NCBI GenBank assembly: GCA_019426215.1
Contig: CM033393.1
Location: 48,610,645 to 48,674,644 of the forward strand
DNA from: Buddleja alternifolia
Lineage: Eukaryota; Streptophyta; Magnoliopsida; Lamiales; Scrophulariaceae
Length of the DNA: 64,000 bases
Reading direction: 5' to 3'
The notes under the pieces were generated by a model. The model searched no databases, was not told the origin of the DNA, and saw only the letters and a list, made by a program, of their open reading frames with translations. Of the stretch, positions 34,486 to 45,486 are shown one piece after another. Made by a program: the position numbers and the translations under genes. The stretch's first letter is position 1; each line of letters starts with the position of its first letter.

Positions 34486-34989
34486 TTAAATGTTAGTCTT
34501 TAAGTTTATGGTTATATTGTTATTGTATTCTAAACCTAAAAGACGATGAACCAGGGCTGCATAATCCCTAAACCCATTAAACACGTGATGAATAACTACT
34601 GCCCTACCGTCGACTGGTACACCCCATAGTATAGCAATGTCTTGGAGGGTAACAGTAGCCTCTCCACTTCTGAGGTGAAACGTGTTTGTCTCCGGGCGCC
34701 ACCTCTCAATCAATGCAGTCACAAGTCCCATATCACATCTAAGTTGCCCACACATGGTTAACAAATAAAAGCGATAAAACCCCATTTGATGGAGTTTTTG
34801 CAATACTCGACGATGTGGTGCAATAAAATCACGGGATTTTACCATTTTAAAATAATGACCATCTGCTCGTCTTGTTCGCATTGTTGTATCACCCCCTAAA
34901 AATACTAACTCGGACCTGTGGCTTGTCTGATCTGTCAACACACTAGGATCTACAGGCCCATATACATCACGATCGTATAAATTAGCCAT
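34486..34989 (-). CDS. Plant mobile domain (PMD, MAIN-like) fragment inside the MULE
   Basis: 167 residues from the ATG at 34987-34989. The frame is also open a little further upstream, with an ATG at 35032-35034. The sequence shows the opening of the PMD family: YGPVDPSVL, a conserved W/L-rich helix zone, GFYRFYLL, then LVTALIERWRPETNTFHL and SGEATVTLQDIAILWGVPVDG. These match PMD proteins such as MAIN and MAIL1, nuclear proteins linked to transposon silencing and cell identity. Full PMDs are roughly 350-400 residues, so only the N-terminal third to half is present. The frame ends in non-conserved sequence (NNNITINLKTNI), perhaps past a lost splice donor. Likely captured or degenerate; whether it is expressed is unknown. 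Confidence 0.75.
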   Translation of the reverse strand: MANLYDRDVYGPVDPSVLTDQTSHRSELVFLGGDTTMRTRRADGHYFKMVKSRDFIAPHRRVLQKLHQMGFYRFYLLTMCGQLRCDMGLVTALIERWRPETNTFHLRSGEATVTLQDIAILWGVPVDGRAVVIHHVFNGFRDYAALVHRLLGLEYNNNITINLKTNI

Positions 34990-36065
34990 CTTGCATTTAT
35001 AAATTATAGCAAGTACAATTAGAATATAATGCATTAATTAGATTATTATCCATTATTCTAAACACTAAAAACTCAAATTTATACCTAAATTATATCGTAT
35101 CAAAGTTCAATAATCAACACTAAAATTTGACTAAATTAATCAACACTTAACAAATTAAACATAAAAATTTAGCCTGTTAGCTAAATGTTATACCAAAAAA
35201 TTGAAGCAATACTTACAAATTTGTCTAAAATTATATCAAAGTTCAATCATTAAAACTAAATATCTAAATATAATGTTTAGATATTAATCCGATTTTTAGT
35301 ATTTTTACATACCTAAATACCTAAACATATAATGTCTACATATATATGTAGGTTCAAAAATTAACACTAAATACTAATTTATATTGTATACACATAACAA
35401 CCGTTTAAATACCTAAAAATATTTCAATATAATATTTACAAAAATTTCTAAAATACCTAAATTCTACTACAAAAATGCGAAAATAATACCTTCAAATTTA
35501 AAATTCTACCATAAAATTCGAAATTCTACCCTAAAATTGAAACATAAAGCCTAAAATTAGACATTCTATACTACAATTAACCAATAATCCCTAAAATCCT
35601 AAGTTCTCCCCTAAACCCTAAATTACTAAATTATATCTAGAAAATTCGAAAATACTAAATTACTAAATCATAACTTTAGAGATAATTACTAAATTAAATA
35701 ACAATCACAAATTCTCAACAACAAACTAAAAAATTATATCTAAAAAATTATAAGCATAAAACTATAAATTAAATTACAATAGATATTTACCTTTAATTAG
35801 AAAAAGGAGGAGAGATCAGTAGGTGAAGGAGGAGATGGGATGAGAGTTGTTGATGAAGAAGAATGCAGTCCCAGTAAGAGTGTGTGGGTGTTTTTCAGTT
35901 GTGAGGAAGAAGAAGAGAGAAGAGGGGAAAAGAAGAGAAAAGAAAAAGAGAGGAAAGAGAGAGAGAAGAGGGGAAAAGAAGAGAAAAGAAAAAGAGAGGA
36001 AAGAGAGAGAGAGAGGGAAAAAGAGATTTTCGGCAGAGAAAATTTTGTTTTTTTAATATGGGTGA

Positions 36066-36191
36066 GGATCCGCCATTACTAATGGCGGATCCTCACACAA
36101 AAAAAAAAATTGTCAGGATTCGCCATTACTAATAGCGGATCCTGACCGAGCTGACAAAATTTGTCAGGCTCCTCCATTACTAATGGCGGAG
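36066..36191. repeat. Right array of three palindromic modules
   Basis: Palindromes at 36066-36092, 36116-36142 and 36169-36191 mirror modules 4, 2 and 1 of the left arm. The equivalent of left module 3 is absent, so one module was gained or lost on one side. Confidence 0.88.
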
Positions 36192-36681
36192 TGTGCCATT
36201 TTCGGATCTCGTTTTATTTGTGTATTATTTATATATATTTTATTTAAAAGAGTATTATTTTTTTAAAAAGTCCAGCTTCTGATGTAGTGGAGGCCGTTAT
36301 AAAAGTAGTCCATTTATTATTTACAAGATTATTTTGGTCCAAGCATGTATTATAACTACCATGACTATTATTGTTGATATTGTTGTTTTTGTTGTCGTCG
36401 TTGTTCACTTCAAACGAATTTAAGCTACAACCTTCCAGTCTATTAGGAAAATATGGGAAAATTCTAAGATGGATCGGGTCCAATGAAGTCGATTTATCTA
36501 TTATCATTAGATGTATGTATTTTAAGTGTGTTTTACTATCTTGTCCTTGCATCCAATGGTGTATAGTACAATGGCTCTGTTGGACCCGGTCTGACATAGA
36601 ATCACCCGAAAATATAGAATGCCGAAATGGGGCGGGGAGGAAGGAGAATGTTTATAAATTCTTAGATGTTGTGACATTATT

Positions 36682-39224
36682 TGTTAGGAATCAAGGCTTT
36701 CAATGGTGAATTAACAACGAGAAATATAAGAAAATATGGGAAAACAAAAGCAATAAAGAAGACAAAGAATTTTTTGTGGAAACCCAATGAAGGGAAAAAA
36801 CCATCTCCAACTAGATCTTTTTATTTCAACTCTCTCAAAGTGATTCGATTACAATTACAAGATGAGTTCTATGTTATTTAAACAGACAAAAGTAAAGTTA
36901 AAACCCTAATAGATTTAGGAAAATCAACCCTAGGGTTTAAGGAAATAATCCTCATCAAAATAGGATTCAAGGAACATGTCAAAAATACATAAGCCACAAA
37001 ATAGTTAAAAAATGCGTCTCCAACACTGTTGACCGCGCCCAGGCGCCATACGGTGGCGCCTGGGCGCCATCTTTCTGCCAGCTGCTCCTAGGCGCCGCCA
37101 TCAGAGTGTGGCGCCCTCTTGCTTCAATTTTTCGCCTCTTTTTTGTTCTTTTGCGATCCCGGTCTAATCCCGACCCTTCTTGGCTCTATTTTGGCTCATT
37201 TTCCAACCTATTTTGATCCGAATCCACACAATTGTCCAACAATCTCTCACTTCGAAACTAATGAAAAATAACTCAAACTCAAACTCGAAACAAACAACCA
37301 TTTTTCACTTTCTCCTAAGTGAAAAAAATCCTGATCTAGTTGGAACATCTCCAAAATCAATGGAGATCAATCGAGGCATCTCCATGCCCTATCAATTCAT
37401 CCGACTCAAATGACCCCCACTTGATGGACTCTCTCTTCTTTTCCAACGTGTACAATGTTCTATTTCTTGAACCACTTGCCACTACTCTATTCTCTTTGGT
37501 GATCAAAGATCCACCACTGAATACCGTGGTATATCCCTCTCGATCTAATTGACCCATAGATATAAGATTCCTCCTAAGACCCGAAACATGTCTTACCTCA
37601 CTCAACTTAAGTCTTACTCCATTGGCATCCTCGATGTCAACATCACCCTTACCTACTATGTTCAAGGTTTCAGTCTCCCCTAGACTAACCTTTCCAAACT
37701 CACCGGAAACATAGTTGGCCAACATTTTTTCCTCCGATGTAGAGTGATAGGATGCACTTGAGTCCAAAATCCAAGTACCCCTTGGATCCTCGGTACAACA
37801 AACCAAAGCATCACCATGATCCTCCATCACAGTACTCGCGGATCCCTTATCTTGCTTCTTCTTCCTCTCTTTCTTCGGCTCCTTGCACTTGTTTTGGTAG
37901 TGCCTGTATTCCCCGCAATTAAAGCATTCCACTTCCTCCTTGCGTTTTTTCCGCTGACTATTTCTTCCTCCGACACTTAAGGCTCCTGCCATAATTTCCT
38001 CAAATTCTTTCCTACGAATGTCCTTGCTCAGAATCATATCCCGAATTTCTTGAAGCTTCAGAGTCTTATCCCCGGAAGAACTACTTACCGCAGTCACAAT
38101 TGCACTCCAACTATCAGGCAAGGATAAAAGTAGGATCAAAGCTTGGATCTCATCATCGAACGTGATTTCTATCGAACTCAACTGAGTTAAAACCACGTTA
38201 AACTCGTTGATGTGATCTGTCACAGATCCACCTTCACCCATCCTCAAATTAAATAATCTACGCATCAAATATACCTTGTTCGAGGTGGATGACTTCTCGT
38301 ACGTACTTGATAGCGCTTCCATCAGACCCGCTGTAATCTTCTCTTTAATGATGTTGAAAGCAACATTCCTCGCCAGTGTCAACTGAATCACACCCAGAGT
38401 TTGGCGATCTAGCAACGCCTAATTTTCATCCGTCATCTTCGCCGACTTCTTTCCCGTCAACGGTTCGTGTAGCTTTTTCTAATACAAATAATCCTCTATT
38501 TGCATCTTCCAAAACCCAAAATCCCTACCATCAAACCTATCTATCTTAACTTTTCCCTCATCACCAGCCATAGCTCCCACTCGACAAAAATCTCAAAGCT
38601 AATCTAAGCTCTTGTGTTTACCCTAGGATCTAGTTTTAGGACATCTCCTAAAACTCAAAAACCTTAGGCTCTGATACCAGTTGTTAGGAATCAAGGCTTT
38701 CAATGGTGAATTAACAACAGGAAATATCAGAAAATATGGGAAAACAAAAGCAATAAAGAAGATAAAAATTTTTATAGTGGAAACTCAATCAAGGGAAAAA
38801 ACCACCTCCAACTAGATCTTTTTATTTCAACTCTCTCAAAGTGATTCAATTACAATTACAAGATCAGTTATATGTTATTTAAATAGACAAAAGTGAAGTT
38901 AAAATCCTAATAGATTTAGGAAAAACAATCCTAAATCAACCCTAGGACTTAAAGAAACAATCCTCATCAAAATAGGACTCAAGGAACATGCCAAAAATAC
39001 ATAAGCTACAAAACAGTAAAAAACGTGTCTCTAGCGCTGTTGCCCGCGCCATCTTTCTGCCGGCGGCTCCTAGGCGCCTCCATCAGCGTGTGGCGCCCCC
39101 CTTGCTTCAATTTTTCGCCTCCTTGTTATTCTTTTGCCATCCTGGTCTAACCCCGACCCTTCTTGGCTCTATTTTGGCTCATTGTCCAACCTATTTTGAT
39201 CCGACTCCACACAATTGCCCAACA
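36682..39224 (-). mobile_element. Non-autonomous Copia-type LTR retrotransposon, gag only
   Basis: LTRs at 36682-37241 (560 bp) and 38682-39224 (543 bp) share TGTTAGGAATC starts and CCAACA ends. The target duplication TTATT is exact (36677-36681 and 39225-39229). On the minus strand the primer-binding site TGGTATCAGAGCC (initiator tRNA-Met, 38667-38679) lies next to the LTR. A purine-rich tract abuts the other LTR at about 37242. The interior encodes only gag and the start of protease. Integrase, reverse transcriptase and RNase H are absent. The left LTR carries about 30 bases of GGCGCC-rich palindromic sequence (about 37030-37060) missing from the right LTR. Confidence 0.95.
37357..38571 (-). 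pseudogene. Copia gag with protease start, interrupted
   Basis: Reading from the ATG at 38569-38571, the frame resembles a Copia gag N-terminus but meets two in-frame TAG codons before the long open part (38415 down to 37357, about 350 residues). The open part shows a UBN2-type gag region and a zinc knuckle CFNCGEYRHYQNKC (CX2CX4HX4C, with Arg where Gly usually precedes His). The beginning of an aspartic protease follows, WILDSSASYH. There the catalytic Asp-Ser-Gly has become Asp-Ser-Ser. Gag ends soon after a GAG pre-integrase-like segment. Both the premature stops and the protease change argue against independent activity. Confidence 0.85.
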
Positions 39225-39229
39225 TTATT

Positions 39230-39698
39230 TAGAGGTTAATGTATAAAATGTTATCTCATTTTGGAGTAAGTTATTAGTAGTTTATTTATATGAAGTAATT
39301 TGTAAGTTTTTTGATGAAGTACGTGGTCAAATTGAAAGAATTATCATGATCTTACAAAATAATTTGCAATCTCTAACTTATTTGGGTAGAGCTTATAGTT
39401 CAATTTTGGTGCATTATAAGGATATTTGAATCAAAAATACATTTATTTAGAGACAGTCTGTTATAGGGGTTTGGCTAAATTCATGTCAATCATCTTATAA
39501 ACTCCTAAATTTTATAAGATTTTACACCTTATTTTAAAAACAAGCAAATCCTTTGATAAAACAATATTATATATTTTATAAAAAAAAATTATGAAATTTG
39601 TAATTTAAATGGTCAAATTGAACAGATAGTCAAAAAATTAAATAATAATATGAATTTTCTTACTTCTTTAAGAATTTTATTATGTATCATATACATAC

Positions 39699-39730
<32 letters not shown>

Positions 39731-42700
39731 GCTCCTACCCTCGCCAATGAGACAGTGATTTATGGGTTAGAGTGAGATCTTAATTATTTGGGCTCTGCTG
39801 CAAGTAATGAACATTCATCTACCTTAATACTGGCTAGAGAATTATACTTACATTATTGGTAGTTGATTGATTACGGGTTTATTTCTCAACAATTGCTACT
39901 CCTGAGATGATGATGATGATATATATGTAATCACTTTCGTCTAAAAATAAAAATGGGTTCTTCTCCTCAAAATATTTTTTAAAGAATTATTTTAAAAAGT
40001 TTATTCACCTCAAAAGTCAAAATTAAAATTTTGCACAACTTAAATATATATTAACTAAATATATATTAACTAGCAACAAGAGGCAAAAAAACATATATAA
40101 AAGCATATAGTATAGCAAGTTACAAAATGATGTGAAATGAGAGTCTTTTTTTTTTGACTCGTCGATCGAACAAACTCTAAGACACTATCCCTTTGACCTG
40201 CAATATTGCATCCATCCATGTGCTTTTAACTTTGCTTTATTCTTTTTCTTCTTTTTTCAGCCCACTTCCAACCAAAATGACTCTTACTTTTTTCTTCTTT
40301 TTTCAAAAATAAAAAATCGTTCACTTCATTTAATGATTTAATTCATAATTAATAGTAGGTCGACTCGATAGAGCGTAATTATATAGGAAATATCGAAGCA
40401 CCAAATCCTACAACATGTATGTTGAAGCTTAAGTTGAGATATTTGCGATAACGAAAAATTTGCCATGCACGTGACGATTCCTTAATTTCCAATGTTGGCG
40501 GGTAGGGTGAAATTAAAACAAATCGAGATACCTAATACTTGATTTGAGATCGATCCTCAAAATTTATTTAAATTTGATTCGATTATCATAATAAACAAGT
40601 TTGACCACATTTTATGTTTGATAATGTTTGAAATGTGCGTAAAAATAACCAAGTTACTTGATATCGACTAGTGTTCAGTATCGGCTCGATACTAGTCAGA
40701 CGAAGCTCAAGTAATGCTCGGTTGTAGCTCAATTCAATTAGCAATATTAAGCCTAACGCACAATTATCAAGGTTATTAAAAATTCAGACAAACTTGAACG
40801 ATACTTTATTCGTTTTGACTCGATCACTTACGCCTTACCACAGGAGTTTTGAGGTACTCTAGCATTCTAGCATTCCTCAACAAGGTTGTAATTTCTTGAA
40901 TAAAAATATCAACAAGTAGCGAGGTTACTTTCCAAATCCCAAATAAACCGCATATTCAACAATATCGATTTATTTGTGTGTTCTATCTCTACATATAATA
41001 ATACACATATATATATATATATATCTACATATAATAATACATATATATACACACATATATACACGTCGACTACATATGTATGGGACCAACTTGTTTTGTC
41101 TAACATGTGACAATAGTGCTTGCGCATTCTATTGGCTGGATTCTTGCTTTTAAGTCCCCATGCTTCCTTGATTTATGGGACTTTTTGTTAAGATAACACT
41201 TTTCACACTTTCTTCTTCTTCTTTCATCTCCTCATTTTTGGAGGGATGGGAGGTTGCCATTCATGCTTACATTTGTTTATGAAATACAACTACTTCAAAT
41301 AGTGGATTCACAATCTAGAAGGGTTGATTCTTGTTGTTAAGCCAATTTCATGTGTGTCATCATTATATAAGGCATGTAATGCCAATAGACAATTCTTTAT
41401 TCTTGAGGAGCGTATTTTATCTTGTATTTAATTTCATATATAAACATTATATGCATATATAATAATATGAATATGAGGAATGAAACAAAGAGAAAACAAT
41501 AATTTGAAATAAATTATTCAAATTGATGTAATACCGTAGTAGTAAGTCAAGTTCATACAAGATTACTATATACTATTAAGAGTTCTGATGACTGAAACTC
41601 CAGTATAATGACAATCAATTGTATATAATGGACTTCAAGTGAATTACCACATTGGTTGATTACAATTATTCAGAGATTCGGGGTTTCCGTTAGAATAGCA
41701 CAATACTACTAGTGTGTATATGATTAATAGACAAGATAAAAGTGAAACATGAAGAGCTTCATACAGTTGATGAACAAACAACAAAAAACTATTTTTGGTT
41801 ATGGACTTCAATTCATTTTAGGCTCTAGAACTTTTATAGCATTAAAATGAATAAATTTTTTATGCATTTAGTAATTTTTTTAAAGAGATTTTCCAACTGT
41901 TCGAAGTTGGGCTTAAAGGAGGACATGTCCATTTATGGCCCAATATTTTGCCAAATACAAACGATAGGCCTTTAATTTAGAGTTCACATGTGGACGACGT
42001 TGGGCTACCATCTGGCCTTTAATTTCGAGACACTTTTCATCCAATTTGAATTTAAGATTTGATTTAGTAACTAAAAAAAGGTAAAGCCGATCATACAAAA
42101 TAAATTTCAGATTGATTTATCTCCTTTTTTATTTCCAAGAGGGGGATACCCAAAAGCCAAAAGAGGCGTAGCCCGACACATTGGAAATTTAACGTGGGCG
42201 CATCGGTTCGCAAGGCGGGGATCACCTGGATAATATCATCAGTATTGGGCCGATATTCGAGCCCACAATGGCAACTAGTTTGAGGATTTTACTGGCTGTA
42301 TAACAACAACTTCTGTACTTGGAGGTGTGAGACTATGCTACACCCGATCTGTTGGAGTCGGTGCCTTCATTACCACACATTTGTGTTGGGTGGGTGGTTT
42401 TTACAGAATTGCCCGGACTTGGAGTGGAGTTGGCAGCAATCCTATATGAATTAGAAATGGCATTGAATAAAGTGAACGAGTGTTAATCAATAACAATGTT
42501 TTATTTTATTCTATCTTTACTCCAGTGAATTAAATCAGTTTCGAATTTTGATAACTGACCTTTCAAATTTTGTTATTATAACTTTTTCAAGAGGTCACAA
42601 CCATCGAAATTGTTCTTTTTTTAAAAAAAAAAATCAGTCAATATAATATTAATGATTATTATTAATTAAAACTAAAGGGTAGTAATTGTGTAAGATCATG

Positions 42701-42734
42701 GATAAAGCCGGGGCACCAGTTCTCCTCGACTTTG
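39230..42734. other. AT-rich intergenic sequence
   Basis: No gene is recognised. Contains (TA)n/(CATA)n runs at about 39700-39730 and 40985-41060, the latter with a duplicated CTACATATAATAATACA unit. A GC-richer stretch at 42135-42430 is of unknown origin. Confidence 0.5.
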
Positions 42735-43278
42735 GGGCTTAATTGGATGACATATCCATTTAGGAGAATTTTTTTTCATAACAAAAGTGAGAAAAAAGAT
42801 TTTTAGGGATAAGAAATGTTGTGTTAGAAATGTGGTTGGATGAGTTTTTTTTAGAAAAAAATATGTAATGATTATGGTTGATGTGATATGTTTTTTATTG
42901 TGAAAGTTTGTTTATATTAATATTTAAATATAATTTTTCATAAACATATCTTAGTCAAATTCATCGATTTAGTCATAAAAAAATAGGCAAAATGGATCTT
43001 ATTTTGCTCGTTACGTTATTTTACATTAGAATATGTAATTAATTTGATTTTCGGTGTTGAACAATAGCCGGACCAAACCCTTTTAATTGGTGAATAAACT
43101 GTCAAATCATGAATAGTAAAAATGTATTTTTTTTCTTTTTTTCCAAAAATTTTTCATAGAAACTTTGAGATTTTTATTTAAAAAAATTCTCATGATATAC
43201 CAACCAAACGTATTTTTGGGAGAAAAAATATTTGGAAAATAATTTTTTGGAGATGGAGTGTCCATCCAATTAAAGCCC
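42735..43278. mobile_element. MITE-like inverted-repeat element
   Basis: About 544 bp with inverted ends GGGCTTAATTGGATGACA...CCAT and, inverted from the right, GGGCTTTAATTGGATGGACA...CCAT. The interior is AT-rich with G/A-rich stretches repeated in inverted order and has no ORF. No clear target duplication was found. Confidence 0.62.
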
Positions 43279-43699
43279 AATTGTCCCACAAATTTTCTAT
43301 GTTCTAAAACCCCTCCCCCACCCCTCCAAGTCTAGAAATATCAAAATTTGTCCCTTTTTTATGTATTCGTCTCCGAACAAAAATTTCTATTTCGATCCGT
43401 GTGCAAAATTACTACTAGCTATATTATGCTCGGACTCACTTTTTTTTTTCTTTTTACGCATCAGATCAACCTAACAATCAACAAGAGTATATTAAAGTCC
43501 ATTTTAAATGATGAAAAAAAAAAATATCTGCAAATCAAATAATCTTTGTCATTTCGTGAATTATAGTCCAACATTTTGTCAATTTGTCACGGAGTGGGAC
43601 CCACAACAAACCCGATCCTATCATAAATTCGTGTCATAAATCATCATAATATAAATAGTAATACCTCATTTCTTACTTGATCCCCGATTCAGAGTAGTA

Positions 43700-43781
43700 A
43701 TAATAAATTGCTATTATTTATTTCCGTGTTTTCATTTTCTACTGAATTGATTATCATGCGCCGCCGCTGGATTCGTTAATG
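43700..43781 (+). other. Probable 5' untranslated exon of the F-box gene
   Basis: Ends in the donor ATTCGTTAATG|GTAAAGC. The following 899 bases are T-rich and end at AATGCTGCAG (44680), a good acceptor, 57 bases before the F-box ATG. The left edge is approximate. Confidence 0.5.
43756..43779 (+). promoter_or_regulatory. Upstream ORF in the leader of the F-box gene
   Basis: ATG CGC CGC CGC TGG ATT CGT TAA encodes MRRRWIR. It ends two bases before the proposed leader donor AATG|GTAAAG at 43782. If the leader exon is real, this uORF would be in every spliced mRNA and could dampen translation of the main frame. Confidence 0.45.
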
Positions 43782-44736
43782 GTAAAGCTCCTTAATTTTT
43801 CAATCAATTTAATTTAGTGCCAAACTAGGGTTTGATCTTTTCAATTCCGAAAGCAATTAATTATGGATTTTAATTTAAAGTAGTATTTTGATTACTTATT
43901 ATTGGATGTATGATTGTTGCTGGTGGTTCACTTTATTTAATTTTTGCTTCGCAGCTGCGAAAAATCATTAAATTGAATTTGCTTTTTCTGGAGATTTTTT
44001 TTTCTCATTTTGATTGTTTTGCTCGTTTTAGGTATTTTTTAGTCTTCTGGATGATATGTTTGTGTGTTGTTTCCATTTTAGTTTTTTCGGCACTGAATTA
44101 TTATTTATGTTGTTTTTGCATGACTTGATCATGATCTGAATTGTTTCTACGGTGGGGTTTTCGATCAAATCGACATAGTTATCGTGCAACTCTGATGGTG
44201 TTTCATTGTTTTAGGACATAATTGTATGGATTTGGGGAGCTCAGTAATAATATGTTTGTTGTGGTATTAGCATGTGGGGACTTGTCCATGTGTTAGTCAC
44301 TTCTTTTTGAAGTATGGAGCGTGATATGTTGATAAAATCGGTCGTGATAACAACAGTGGTTGAAGTGTTTGTTTTAGGAAATACTTATTGTTCGTTAGGT
44401 TTTTATGCATCAAAGAAGATAAATTTAGTTCAATATAGACATACATGTAGTAATCCTGTGCTTCGACTGTATTGAGACATTTCCGTGTTTTCGTAATCGA
44501 CAAGGAGTGAAGTAAAATCATAATGTTTTATAATCTTTTTCTCGCAAAAAAATTATTAAGTTTCATTTTAGATGATATGGAATTCGTGCAGTGTACAATT
44601 CCATATATTGGCATTGTGAAGTTGCCTTATCGGTCAGAACCAATGTGAACTAATTATCCTTTAACATTTCAATGCTGCAGAAGTTTCTGAATCAAAGAAA
44701 TATTTGCCGTTAAAAGTATTTTATCTTCTGGTGGAA

Positions 44737-45486
44737 ATGGCATGTGAGGAAATTTTGAAAGCTGTCTTCCCTCTTCTGGAGGGCAGAGACCTCGCCACAT
44801 GTATGTCAGTGTGTAAGCAGTGGCGAGAGATTGCTCAAGATGATTACTTTTGGAAATGCTTATGTGCAAAGAGATGGCCATCAATCTGCAAGCAGTCTTC
44901 TCCTGCTACCCTAACTTATCACAAACTATTTAAAACCTTTTATAGACGTCAACAAAGCAGAACCTTTCTCCCCCCATGTCTGTCCTTTAGTGACTTGGAA
45001 TTTTACATCGACATTTGGACTGAAGAAAAATTGATCTTCTCAGAAGTGGTGCCAGGACCTGTACTCCAGAAAGGAAAATGGGCTCCGCCAACTGGAATTT
45101 GTGATGTTCTTAGGTTTCACTTGGAGAGTCCAGATTACAAGATGACATTGCCCATGCAACCGAGGTTTAATATTCCTTTGGGTGAGACCGTTAGCGTCTC
45201 TGTGCTCGTAGGACGAAAGGATTCCAAAAAAGTTGCGTGCTTGATAAACAAATCTGTTTTTGATTACATAGATCGCTCCGCTTATCGGGCCCTAGCTTTT
45301 GACTACCTCGACTTTTCACCTGCACACCCTTTTGTGTCTGGTATAAGGGCGTGGATCTCTTTGCTGTTCATGGACCATAGTCACGAAGGTGTCTTTGATG
45401 TATTTGGAATCGAACTGGATTTCTGTGATGCTGCCAACTCCGAGGATCAAGTTTTGTGGCTCCTCGATATGCTTGATTGGAAGTGA
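44737..45486 (+). CDS. F-box protein, At5g39250-like
   Basis: An intronless coding exon of 249 residues. The N-terminal F-box covers about residues 1-45: EEILKAVFPLLEGRDLATCMSVCKQW, then W..IAQDDYFWKCLCAKRWP. These give the helices that contact SKP1 in an SCF ubiquitin ligase. The rest has no Kelch, LRR or WD repeats but matches the plain-text pattern of Arabidopsis At5g39250-type F-box proteins (YHKLFKTFYRRQQ; WTEEKLIFSEVV). The substrate is unknown. The ATG at 44737 is chosen because the family starts with an M-x-E-E-L/I-L-K type sequence; the in-frame ATG-less extension to 44704 is leader. It converges with the hnRNP gene on the opposite strand about 0.8 kb away. Confidence 0.9.
   Translation: MACEEILKAVFPLLEGRDLATCMSVCKQWREIAQDDYFWKCLCAKRWPSICKQSSPATLTYHKLFKTFYRRQQSRTFLPPCLSFSDLEFYIDIWTEEKLIFSEVVPGPVLQKGKWAPPTGICDVLRFHLESPDYKMTLPMQPRFNIPLGETVSVSVLVGRKDSKKVACLINKSVFDYIDRSAYRALAFDYLDFSPAHPFVSGIRAWISLLFMDHSHEGVFDVFGIELDFCDAANSEDQVLWLLDMLDWK

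Larger units (their letters stand above)
33953..36273. mobile_element. Mutator-like element carrying a plant mobile domain fragment
   Basis: 2321 bp with long terminal inverted repeats starting GGACTTTTTAAAA and extending over about 260 bases on the left and 214 on the right. They continue loosely into a pyrimidine-rich (about 34222-34310) and a matching purine-rich (35887-36026) block. Flanks AGCTTCTTC (33944-33952) and AGCTTCTGA (36274-36282) agree at 7 of 9 positions, the Mutator duplication length. Each arm holds palindromic GCCATTAGTAATGGC-cored modules, four left and three right. The only coding content is the mobile-domain fragment on the minus strand. No MURA transposase is present, so it is non-autonomous, of Pack-MULE type. 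Confidence 0.85.

Noticed and set aside
35840..36082. Charged Glu/Lys/Arg open frames in the MULE right arm
   Set aside because: They are translations of the GA-rich low-complexity block and its duplication, open in more than one frame.
42135..42430. GC-richer stretch possibly containing a tRNA-like or SINE segment
   Set aside because: GATATTCGAGCCC resembles a B box only weakly, and no A box at the right distance was found.
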